Below, in pieces: positions 54,164-62,674 of a DNA stretch of 64,000 nt. Every line of letters starts with the position of its first letter. The first letter of the stretch is position 1. The notes under the pieces were generated by a model that saw nothing but the letters and a program-made list of their open reading frames with translations, was not told where the DNA came from and did not search any database. Both the position numbers and the translations under genes were made by a program. Where the stretch lies: NCBI RefSeq assembly GCF_050496765.1, contig NZ_JBNWEO010000007.1:186001-250000 (forward strand). The letters are read 5' to 3'. The stretch comes from JAEVLT01 sp050496765 (lineage in GTDB: Bacteria > Bacillota > Bacilli > Bacillales > Cytobacillaceae).

Positions 54164-54541
54164 ATGATTACTAAAATTGGGAAAATAACTATTTATGTAA
54201 ATGATCAGCAACAAGCGAAAGACTTTTGGCTGAATAAACTGGGGTTTGTTTTAAAATTCGAACAGCCAATGGGACCAAACGCCGCCTGGATCGAAGTCGG
54301 ACCAAGCGAAGATGAATTCACCACTTTGGTTCTTTACTCGAAAGCAGCAATGGAGCGGCAAAAGCCAGAGAAAGTGGCCCATCCCTCCATTTTGTTTAGC
54401 ACAACAGATATCGAATCGGCATACGAAAAAATGAAACAAAATGGAGTAGAAGTAGAGGATTTATTACGATTGCCATTCGGAACCATGTTTAGCTTTAAAG
54501 ACCAGGATGGAAATGAATATATTTTAAGAGAAGACAAATAA
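54164..54541 (+). CDS. VOC-superfamily protein (glyoxalase/bleomycin-resistance fold)
   Basis: A 125-residue protein with the paired beta-alpha-beta-beta-beta layout (KIGKITIYVNDQQQAKDFWL and FSFKDQDGNEYIL). Metal ligands are not obvious. AAAGGAG precedes the ATG. Substrate unknown. Confidence 0.85.
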   Translation: MITKIGKITIYVNDQQQAKDFWLNKLGFVLKFEQPMGPNAAWIEVGPSEDEFTTLVLYSKAAMERQKPEKVAHPSILFSTTDIESAYEKMKQNGVEVEDLLRLPFGTMFSFKDQDGNEYILREDK

Positions 54542-54546
54542 CAAAA

Positions 54547-54578
54547 AAAACTCGCTAACATTCCAGCGAGTTTTCTTT
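54547..54578. terminator. Bidirectional terminator
   Basis: AAAACTCGCT pairs with AGCGAGTTTT around 8 bases; TCTTTTA follows. It separates the convergent VOC and flavin reductase genes. Confidence 0.85.
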
Positions 54579-54583
54579 TACCA

Positions 54584-55708
54584 TTACTCAATTCCCGGAA
54601 ACCATCCCGGCGTGTTGATAATCGCTTGCCAGAGCGGGTCTGGAACAACGAGACGTTTCTGACCACTTTTATCGATTTTCGTTTCAATTTCAGCTTCGCG
54701 TCCGCTTTCGATTTTTTCCACCCAATCTGGATCAATAATTAGCTCGCGTCCTAAAGCCAGCAGCGGTACACCCGTCTTCAATGCTTCCACCGCATCATCA
54801 GCTTTATAAACCGAGCCGACACCGATTACAGGAATTCTGCCGTCAACCCGTTCTTGAATGATCTCCAACCTTGAACGTGTATCGTCAATTCCCCTTCTCG
54901 GCTTTGCTTTGTAATCGGTTTGGGAAACATGCAGATAGTCAAGCTTTTTCTCAACTAAGGCATCAATCAGGGCAAGTGTATCAGCCATCGTAATTCCAGG
55001 CGTCTCAGGCTCCTCCGGAGAAAATCGATAGCCCACAATAAAAGGCTGCTTTGCATGCTGGGCAGCAACCTTCACGACTTCGTCGACAACTGCGAGCGGA
55101 AAACGAAGCCGCTGCTCAATTGAACCTCCCCAACGATCTTCCCGGCGATTGGAATGAGGTGAAAAAAATTGTTGAATCAAGTAGCCATTGGCACCGTGAA
55201 TTTCAACACCGTCATAACCCGCCTCAATTGCCCGGCGTGTCGTTTCACCAAACGCACGAATAATCGCTTCGATTTCATCTTCAGGCAATTCCCTTGGCGT
55301 AACCGAACCGTTTCGCTCAGAAGGAACGGCACTGGCACTCACGACATCCCCATTTGGTACTAAATCGGGTGGACATTCCCGACCGCCGTGAAAAATTTGT
55401 AAAATCGCTTTTGCTCCCTCTTCCTTAATAGCGGAAGCTAATTGTTTAAGACTTGGAATCATTTCATCGCGATCGGCGGCAAATTCTCCTTGAAATCCTT
55501 TTCCGTTTGGCGCGACATATGTACATGCTGTCACCACCATGCTGACACCTTTTGAGCGGCGCGCATAGTAGTTTACCTCCTCATCAGACACTGTCCCATC
55601 CGGATTCGATGAAAAATTGGTCATCGGCGCCATCACGAGGCGATTTTTTAACGAAACGCCGATTGCAAAAGAAAACGGCTGAAACAATTGGCTGTATTTG
55701 GAATTCAT
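54584..55708 (-). CDS. NADH:flavin oxidoreductase, Old Yellow Enzyme family
   Basis: A 374-residue FMN-dependent TIM-barrel reductase. The active-site region is EIHGANGYLIQQFFSPHSNR, with RWGGSIEQR following; the FMN loop MAPMTNFSSN is near the N-terminus. It reduces activated C=C bonds of enones or enoates. The natural substrate is unknown. Confidence 0.92.
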   Translation of the reverse strand: MNSKYSQLFQPFSFAIGVSLKNRLVMAPMTNFSSNPDGTVSDEEVNYYARRSKGVSMVVTACTYVAPNGKGFQGEFAADRDEMIPSLKQLASAIKEEGAKAILQIFHGGRECPPDLVPNGDVVSASAVPSERNGSVTPRELPEDEIEAIIRAFGETTRRAIEAGYDGVEIHGANGYLIQQFFSPHSNRREDRWGGSIEQRLRFPLAVVDEVVKVAAQHAKQPFIVGYRFSPEEPETPGITMADTLALIDALVEKKLDYLHVSQTDYKAKPRRGIDDTRSRLEIIQERVDGRIPVIGVGSVYKADDAVEALKTGVPLLALGRELIIDPDWVEKIESGREAEIETKIDKSGQKRLVVPDPLWQAIINTPGWFPGIE

Positions 55709-55899
55709 TTAACAACAGCTCCTTTCCAAGCTAGTATCTTCTATAAATGATCAAATTATCGATTGATCCACCCTTCAAACTTAATTCAGTCGAGAATGAA
55801 AAACAACTTTCCTGCTCACTGGGTTTTTGCCGTGCCCGCCCGGAAATCCCTTCATATTTTATAGGGAATTTGCCCGACAAAAAAAGGAGAGATGTCTTG

Positions 55900-56241
55900 A
55901 TGAACCCATACTATTATGATTTCCCTTACCACCTATTGCCCCAATATGATCCGAATCGAGAACCGCCGCAACAGCAAAGTTTTGAAAAAAGATTTAACCA
56001 GATGGAAAGGCAGCACGAGAGGATGGCAAAAGAACTAAGCCGTTTAAATGAAGAATTAAAGCGGCAAAATCAGGAGATTCATCGAATAAACGGAGAGATC
56101 AATCGAGTCAATCATGAGTTTCTGCGTCTGAATAATACGAATGAACAGCAGACACGCAGGCTCAATCGCTTGAACCAACGGCTTCGAGTAGTAGAGAACC
56201 GGTTAACCATTCCTTTTTCACCTACCGAAGGCGGATTTTAA
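55900..56241 (+). CDS. Coiled-coil small protein with Tyr/Pro-rich N-terminus
   Basis: A 113-residue protein. The N-terminus is Tyr/Pro-rich (NPYYYDFPYHLLPQYDP), and residues 30-100 are a charged, heptad-like coil (LSRLNEELKRQNQEIHRING). ATG at 55900 follows AGGAGAG. The composition recalls spore surface or coat proteins, but no named family is recognised. The next gene also has a Tyr-rich start. Confidence 0.65.
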   Translation: MNPYYYDFPYHLLPQYDPNREPPQQQSFEKRFNQMERQHERMAKELSRLNEELKRQNQEIHRINGEINRVNHEFLRLNNTNEQQTRRLNRLNQRLRVVENRLTIPFSPTEGGF

Positions 56242-56305
56242 CAGCGCCCGTGATGGGGAGTTCTTTTTTAAAAATTCCCCATTCTGGTTTTCAGTTTTCC
56301 AGGTG

Positions 56306-56416
56306 ATTCCGCGGGTTTCAGGAAAAATTCCGCGGCTTTTACCTTTTATTCCGCGAGTTTACGCTCCTATTCCGCGAGTTTCACCATTTATTCCGCGGCT
56401 GTCACAGTTTGTTCGC
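56306..56416. repeat. 21-bp tandem array, five copies
   Basis: ATTCCGCGRSTTT starts at 56306, 56327, 56348, 56369 and 56390, each 21 bases apart, and a sixth degenerate start (GTTCGC) is at 56411. The first ten bases are the most conserved. Confidence 0.85.
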
Positions 56417-56461
56417 TAGGCAATTGTCACCAAGGCTATTTTTCCACGAGGAGGTTTTTCC

Positions 56462-56809
56462 ATGTACAGTTACTCTTATTACAATCCCTTCCTTCACCGA
56501 AATCTATATCCGCCAGTGAACACGGCAACCTTCGAAGAATCGATTCACTCGATTCAATTTTTGATGAAACAAGGGAGCATCCTTCTTAACAGGCTCGGTG
56601 ATGTCCCGTTTGCGGCAAAAATCATGACGGCTGCCCAACAAGGCAATAAAGCAAAAGTCGACCAACTGATTAAATCCATCGGACTTAACGTTCCGGTATC
56701 CACTCACTACACTCCATCTGGCATAGTTTTTAGCCTCACAACGGGCACCGGCCCACACGCCCCAGGCAGCTGCTGCACGTTAACCGTTTCCATGAAATGG
56801 GGCTTTTAA
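56462..56809 (+). CDS. Uncharacterised small protein with Tyr-rich start and C-terminal CC
   Basis: A 115-residue protein: MYSYSYYNPFLHRN start, a helical middle (FEESIHSIQFLMKQGSILL) and an end PGSCCTLTVSMKWGF. GGAGG is 6 bases before the ATG. It may be a spore-associated protein, judging by the composition and neighbour, but I do not recognise it. Confidence 0.6.
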   Translation: MYSYSYYNPFLHRNLYPPVNTATFEESIHSIQFLMKQGSILLNRLGDVPFAAKIMTAAQQGNKAKVDQLIKSIGLNVPVSTHYTPSGIVFSLTTGTGPHAPGSCCTLTVSMKWGF

Positions 56810-57013
56810 AATATAACCGACCGACCGATACAGCCGACCAAACCTGATACACTTGGAAGGCTTTTTTTGTCCCATTCCCATATGAAAAATAGATCCTGTC
56901 TACTTGCCAGAAAAGATTTGACGATTCTGGGGAGAAAAAATTTTCTAGTTCTCATTCAGATGGGAAAGCGTTACAATAAAAATACTATTTTAATCGACTG
57001 AAGGAGAACACCA

Positions 57014-58393
57014 TTGGAAACGCAAACAAATAAATATCAAGAGCAATCTTTGTTCAGTATTACTTGGCCGCTGTTTATTGAATTGGCTCTTCGCATTGGT
57101 ATGGGAATTATTGCAACCTTGATGCTTGGCCAGTACTCTGACGACGCAGCAGCAGGTGTCGGTGTCGCGAACCAATTGCTCACTATCTTTATCATCGTAT
57201 TTAACGTCACTTCCATCGGCGGGACTGTCTTAATCAGCCAAAACCTCGGTGCCAACCGTTTACAACGCGCTCACCAACTTGCCCATTCCGTCTTTGGCTT
57301 GAATTTTTGGTTTGGAATCACCGTGGGAGTTATTGTGGTTGTGTTTGGTGAACCGTTATTAAATTTATTTAATACCCAGGGCAAAGTACATGAGTATGGA
57401 CTTACATTTATTCGCATTACTGGCGGATCCCTTTTTTTTGAATCCCTGTCACTTGCATTAAGCGCAGTCCTCCGGAGCCACGGCTTTACGAAAGAATCGA
57501 TGATCGTTACCGTTGCAATGGACTTCATTAGCGTTGCCGGAAACATCCTCGCTACAACCGGAATATTCGGACTGCCGATTACGGGTGTGATGGGTGTATC
57601 CTGGGCAATTGTTATTGCTCGTGCATTTGCCATAGTAGCTCTGATTTATTTTGTATACAGCAGACTTTTGTTAAAGATTGAGCTTAAAGATATTTTTAAA
57701 ATGAACAAACCAGATATTCGTGAAGTGTTAGCGATTGGTGTTCCTTCAGCTGGTGAAAATTTATCCTATCAATTCTCCCAGCTTGTCATAACCGGCATTG
57801 TGGTGGCAATCGGCACAGATGCTCTTGCGGCACGGGTCTATATTTTAAACATTTCGATGTTTGCCTTTCTTTTTACATTGGCGATTGCCCAAGGTACACA
57901 GTTGCTTGTCGCCCGTTACATTGGCGGCAAGCAGTATGAACGCGCCCTTAAACGCGGTGTGAAAACGCTTAAAATTGCGATGTTAACGTCATTGGGAGCA
58001 TCCCTTTTAATCGCTGTTACCGGCACATCGATTTTAAAAGTTTTTACGGCAAACGCCAACATTATTGCGATCGGGATTCCCGTCCTATGGTCGGTAGTGT
58101 TTATTGAACCAGGCAGAGCGATGAACATTGTGTTAATGAGTTCTTTAAAATCTGCTGGCGATGTCCGTTTCCCGGTGATAATTGGGATGATCTCAATGTG
58201 GGGCGTTGCGGTTGTCCTCAGCTACCTTCTGGGAGTTCATTTTGGCTTAGGGCTGCTCGGCATTTGGCTTGCCCAAGGTGCCGATGAATGGTTCCGCGGC
58301 ATTTTCGCAATCAAGCGCTGGCTCAGCAGTCCATGGGAGCGGGGAAAGAAACGAAAACCGGTACCACATGTTCCTGGAAAAGTGAGCAGCTAA
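57014..58393 (+). CDS. MATE-family efflux transporter
   Basis: A 459-residue membrane protein with about 12 segments in two similar halves (SITWPLFIELALRIGMGI; VLAIGVPSAGENLSYQFSQ). It exports drugs or metabolites by Na+ or H+ exchange. The start is TTG at 57014 with AAGGAG 7 bases upstream. A 52-bp array begins 51 bases after the stop. Confidence 0.9.
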   Translation: METQTNKYQEQSLFSITWPLFIELALRIGMGIIATLMLGQYSDDAAAGVGVANQLLTIFIIVFNVTSIGGTVLISQNLGANRLQRAHQLAHSVFGLNFWFGITVGVIVVVFGEPLLNLFNTQGKVHEYGLTFIRITGGSLFFESLSLALSAVLRSHGFTKESMIVTVAMDFISVAGNILATTGIFGLPITGVMGVSWAIVIARAFAIVALIYFVYSRLLLKIELKDIFKMNKPDIREVLAIGVPSAGENLSYQFSQLVITGIVVAIGTDALAARVYILNISMFAFLFTLAIAQGTQLLVARYIGGKQYERALKRGVKTLKIAMLTSLGASLLIAVTGTSILKVFTANANIIAIGIPVLWSVVFIEPGRAMNIVLMSSLKSAGDVRFPVIIGMISMWGVAVVLSYLLGVHFGLGLLGIWLAQGADEWFRGIFAIKRWLSSPWERGKKRKPVPHVPGKVSS

Positions 58394-58443
58394 TCTCCTT
58401 TACTGCCAATCCGTTTGTTTTCTATTTTACTGATCTGGATAAA

Positions 58444-59518
58444 AGGCATTCGGGGATCCACTAGTGCCCGTTTCGGCCTGAAAAATAGGAGAAGCGGGCA
58501 TTATGGAAGCTAGTAATGACCGGTTTACCCTGAAAAATTGGAGATGCGGGCATTAGGGAAGCTAGTAATGACCGGTTCGGCCTGAAAAATTGGAGTTACG
58601 GGCATTATGGAGGCTAGTAATGACCGCTTCGGCTTGAAAAATTGGAGTAGCGGGCATTACGGGAGCTAGTAATGACCGGTTACGCCTGAAAAATTGGAGA
58701 TGCGGGCATTATGGAAGCTAGTAATGACCGCTTACGCCTGAAAAATTGGAGATGCGGGCATTATGGAAGCTTGTAATGACCGCTTCGGCTTGAAAAATTG
58801 GAGTAGCGGGCATTACGGAAGCTAGTAATGACCGGTTCGGCCTGAAAAATAAGAGAACCGGGCATTACGGAAGCTAGTAATGACCGTTTCGGTCTGAAAA
58901 ATTGGAGTAGCGGGCATTATGGAAGCTAGTAATGACCGGTTCGGTCTGAAAAATTGGAGTAACGGGCATTATGGAAGCTAGTAATGACCGATTCGGTCTG
59001 AAAAATTGGAGTAACGGGCATTATGGAAGCTAGTAATGACCGGTTCGGCTTGAAAAATAAGAGAACCGGGCATTATGGAAGCTAGTAATGACCGGTTTAC
59101 CCTGAAAAATTGGAGTAGCGGGCATTACGGGAGCTAGTAATGACCATTTCGCCCCGAAAATTAGGAGATGCGGGCATTACGGAAGCTAGTAATGACCATT
59201 TCGCCCCGAAAAATTGGAGTAACGGGCATTACGGAAGCTAGTAATGACCGGTTCGGCTTGAAAAATAAGAGAACCGGGCATTACGGAAGCTAGTAATGAC
59301 CGCTTCGGCTTGAAAAATAAGAGAACCGGGCATTACGGAAGCTAGTAATGACCATTTCGCCCCGAAAAATTAGAGTAGCGGGCATTACGGAAGCTAGTAA
59401 TGACCGTTTCGGCCTGAAAAATTGGAGTAGCGGGCATTACGGAAGCTAGTAATGACCGCTTCGGTCTGAAAAATTGGAGTAGCGGGCATTATGGAAGCTA
59501 GTAATGACCGTTTTACGG
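58444..59518. repeat. 52-bp tandem array, family alpha, 21 copies
   Basis: GGGCATT cores run from 58496 to 59484 with an exact 52-bp period (988 bases is 19 x 52), giving 20 copies plus a decayed first copy at 58444 (CATTCGGGGATCCACTAGTG). The unit is CGGGCATTATGGAAGCTAG, TAATGACCGGTTCGGCCTG, AAAAATTGGAGTAG. It is the same family as at 23311-23935, 35 kb away. The right end reaches within 7 bases of the convergent GGDEF-EAL stop codon. Confidence 0.95.
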
Positions 59519-59524
59519 ATTGCC

Positions 59525-61759
59525 CTAATTCGGGATACCTTTTTTCTCGTTTATGAATGATTCCATCTGGTCGACTGGCAATGGTTGGCTGTAGTAATAT
59601 CCTTGCACGATTTCACAGCCATTTTCCTTTAAGAATCGAATTTGACGCTCGGTTTCAACCCCTTCGGCAACAACTGCAAAATTCAAATGGTGCCCCATGT
59701 CAATGATCGTTTTGACCATCGCTCCTTGACTTTCATGCTGGTCAATATCATCAACAAACGATTTATCAATTTTTATTTTATTAATCGGAAGGTGTTTCAA
59801 ATAACTTAAAGACGAATAGCCTGTGCCAAAATCATCAATGGATAAGCGGATGCCGAGGTCCCTTAATTCAGTTAAGATCAAAGTCGATTCTTCGAAATTT
59901 TGCATGATACTTTCGGTTATCTCTAAATCTAAGTTACCGGGATAAAAGCCAACCTCATCTAAGATCTCGACAACGGATTGAACAAAATGTTCGTCTTGGA
60001 ATTGACGGGCGGATATATTGACTGCAATGGAAAAGTCATCGAATCCGGAATTTCTCCACTTTTCCGCCTGCTCGCAAGCCGTTCTTAGTACCCATTTACC
60101 AATTGGTACAATTAATCCTGATTCTTCAGCTAAGGGGATAAATTCATTTGGCGGAACTAAGCCATGCTTTGGATGCTGCCAGCGAACCAATGCCTCAATC
60201 CCAACCAGTCTGCCGGTCGATAAATCAATTTGCGGCTGATAATGGAGTAGTAATTCATTCTTTTCCAACGCTCTTCTTAAACCATTTTCCATTTCAATCT
60301 TCCGCTTCGATATTCGATCAAGCTTTTTAGAATAGAACTGAAAATTGTTTTTTCCTTTTTCCTTTGCAAAGTACATCGCCATATCCGCATTTTTCAACAA
60401 TGTTGCTTTATCATTGCCATCATGCGGATACATGCTGATTCCAATGCTTGGCGTCACAAAATACTCTTGGTCGTTTACCACAATCGGTGTCGAAAATTCA
60501 GCTAAAATCCGCTGAGCCACCCGTGTAACGTTTGGCTTTTCGGCATTTTCCAATAAAATGATAAACTCATCCCCGCCATGACGGGATACCATATCATGGT
60601 GCTCAACTGCTGATTTAAGGAGATTTGCTGCTTTTTGCAAAACAAGATCACCAATGAAATGTCCTTGAATATCATTTATCATTTTAAAGCGATCAAGGTC
60701 TAAAAATAAGATCGCCAATGATTGTTTGCCTTTTTCATTTAGCACTTCGTCAAAATAGTGCTGAAATTTATTGCGGTTCGGCAAGCCTGTTAATGTATCA
60801 TAGTAGGCCAGCTGTTTAATCGTTTTTTCCGCTTCCTTCCGCTCGGATATATCACGAGCAACAATTTGCCTGGCTGCTCTCCCTGCATAGATAATTCCCA
60901 TTGTCGACATTTCAACGTCAATGAAGGAACCATCCCGTTTTTTTACTTGAAATTCAAAATGAGTACGCTTCACCGCTCCCAGATCGACTGCCTTTTCTTG
61001 TGCCTGAACTTCTGCCACAATTTTCTTTGGACCAAACTGCCACAAGGATTGACCAATGAGCTCGCTTGGACATGAAGCACCAAGCAACTGACACCCAGCC
61101 TTATTGATGTAATCTATTTTCTCATTGCTGACAACCGCGATAATATCTGGGGACATTTCGACCAAACTGCGATAGAGGTTTTCGCTTTCTTTTCGATCAG
61201 TTATGTCAAATAAGACACTGTTAAAATCGACCAATTGTCCATTGTCATCTGTAAAAGGAATGCCTCGGTCTTGAATCCAGCGAATCTCTCCATCCGGGCG
61301 GATAATTCTATATGTGCTCGTTACTGCCTGTCCTGAGCGAAGCATCTGTTCCCGTTCGATTAATACATGACGATCCTCAGGCACAATCACTTTCTTCCAA
61401 AGATCCCGATCTTTATAAAAATCATCCAGGCTGTAGCCATACAACTTTTCAATCCCAGATGAGATGAAAAGCTTGTCATTTTTTAAGTCATGCGACCAAA
61501 GGGCTACATCAAGGGCATCAAAGATGCTTGATAACTTCTGTTCGTTTTTTTCATATTCCGTCGTCGTCTTTTGTAGCCCTTTTAAAAATGAGTAAAAAAT
61601 AATGATTGTGATCAATACCACAACAAGTGAGGCATGTGCAAATAATTCAAATGATTTAGGAAGAAACGGTTCTAACTCGTCAGCTATTTCAATTAAAATA
61701 AGCAAAATAAAGATAATAATCCATTTAAGCATGTTTTTTTCATACCAGTAATTTTTCAT
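59525..61759 (-). CDS. Membrane PAS-PAS-GGDEF-EAL c-di-GMP enzyme
   Basis: A 744-residue protein. Two N-terminal membrane helices (WIIIFILLILIEIADEL; LVVVLITIIIFYSFL) are followed by two PAS domains with PAC-like ends, then GGDEF (RHGGDEFIILL near 395) and EAL (GIEALVRWQHP near 521, with IDDFGTGYSSLSYL). Both catalytic motifs are intact, so it could make and break c-di-GMP, with the balance set by the sensors. The ATG at 61759 follows AGGAAG; a longer TTG start at 61825 is less likely. Confidence 0.92.
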   Translation of the reverse strand: MKNYWYEKNMLKWIIIFILLILIEIADELEPFLPKSFELFAHASLVVVLITIIIFYSFLKGLQKTTTEYEKNEQKLSSIFDALDVALWSHDLKNDKLFISSGIEKLYGYSLDDFYKDRDLWKKVIVPEDRHVLIEREQMLRSGQAVTSTYRIIRPDGEIRWIQDRGIPFTDDNGQLVDFNSVLFDITDRKESENLYRSLVEMSPDIIAVVSNEKIDYINKAGCQLLGASCPSELIGQSLWQFGPKKIVAEVQAQEKAVDLGAVKRTHFEFQVKKRDGSFIDVEMSTMGIIYAGRAARQIVARDISERKEAEKTIKQLAYYDTLTGLPNRNKFQHYFDEVLNEKGKQSLAILFLDLDRFKMINDIQGHFIGDLVLQKAANLLKSAVEHHDMVSRHGGDEFIILLENAEKPNVTRVAQRILAEFSTPIVVNDQEYFVTPSIGISMYPHDGNDKATLLKNADMAMYFAKEKGKNNFQFYSKKLDRISKRKIEMENGLRRALEKNELLLHYQPQIDLSTGRLVGIEALVRWQHPKHGLVPPNEFIPLAEESGLIVPIGKWVLRTACEQAEKWRNSGFDDFSIAVNISARQFQDEHFVQSVVEILDEVGFYPGNLDLEITESIMQNFEESTLILTELRDLGIRLSIDDFGTGYSSLSYLKHLPINKIKIDKSFVDDIDQHESQGAMVKTIIDMGHHLNFAVVAEGVETERQIRFLKENGCEIVQGYYYSQPLPVDQMESFINEKKGIPN

Positions 61760-62059
61760 GTATGCACTTCCTACATCAGCTACTATCTCTCCTTTAAAAA
61801 TAGCAAAAAAGAGATTTTCGAACAATGCGAATTCACCAAATTGACGTATGTTAATTTTTTCATGTCAGAGTGTGGACAACCATACGCTTTGATTTTTAAA
61901 AAACAGAGAAGACGATAATTGTCAAAGGGAAAGTCTTCTCATACTCAGTATTTCCCATTGCTTTCCCTGTTCTCGAAAAACGGTCGATTCAGTACAATCT
62001 TCATCCAATTGGAAAAGTTGCTTTTTTAGGCTATACTTTTCCTATAGGAGGGTGATTGG
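61760..62059. other. Intergenic region before the Uma2 relic
   Basis: GAGAAGAC and GTCTTCTC (61911-61940) form an 8-bp inverted repeat with an 18-base loop. I saw no other gene or motif. Confidence 0.35.
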
Positions 62060-62594
62060 ATGTCTATTCCGGATAATGGGGGATGAGGCAAGATACGAAG
62101 TGATTGATGGTCAGATTTTCAACATGTCCCCTCAACAAAGCATCAAGCCATTCAAAGGGAGCTTCTTACCGAATTCAACATCTATTTGCGCGGCAAGCAA
62201 TGTAGGGATTCGGGTCTCCTCTTGATGTATGCTTTTCTGAAAAAGACAATAACATCACGAACATTAAGGAATGGGTTGAACCCGATCTTGTTGTCGTTTG
62301 TGACCCCAATAAAATTCAGGAAAACGGATTGTCGGTACTCCTGATCTCGTTGTCGAAATTCTTTCCAAATCAACCGTGAAAAAGGACAAATTGGTTAAAT
62401 TCAATCGGTATCAAAAAGCCGGTGTGAAAGAGTCCTGGATTGTCGATCCCTCTAACGAAACGGTTGATATTTATTTACTGAAAAATTCAGTTTTCCAACA
62501 CCAAAGCATTTTTTTCCGGGATGATCAAGTGCCCGTCCATTTATTTGAAAACTTTACTATTGAATTAGCTTCCATTTTTCAAAATGCCGAATGA
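62060..62594 (+). pseudogene. Decayed Uma2-family endonuclease gene
   Basis: Fragments of a Uma2 (DUF820) restriction-like nuclease lie in successive frames: DEARYEVIDGQIFNMSP, then IQRELLTEFNIYLRGK, then SPLDVCFSEKDNN and WVEPDLVVVCDPNK, then TPDLVVEILSKSTVKK and YQKAGVKESWIVDP. At least three frameshifts or small deletions separate them (near 62077, 62148, 62205 and 62330), and the first frame hits TGA after 8 codons. The last frame alone is open for 72 residues but lacks the full active site. Confidence 0.8.
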
Positions 62595-62598
62595 AAAT

Positions 62599-62633
62599 TG
62601 CCGCCTGTTAAATGAGCAGACGGCGGTTTTTTA
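62599..62633 (+). terminator. Terminator-like hairpin
   Basis: GCCGCCTG and CAGACGGCGG pair with a small bulge, followed by T6. It lies between the Uma2 relic and the convergent kinase gene. Confidence 0.65.
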
Positions 62634-62674
62634 TGTTTGTAGATTTTCCAAAATGGTTTTTCTAAAAAATTTCT

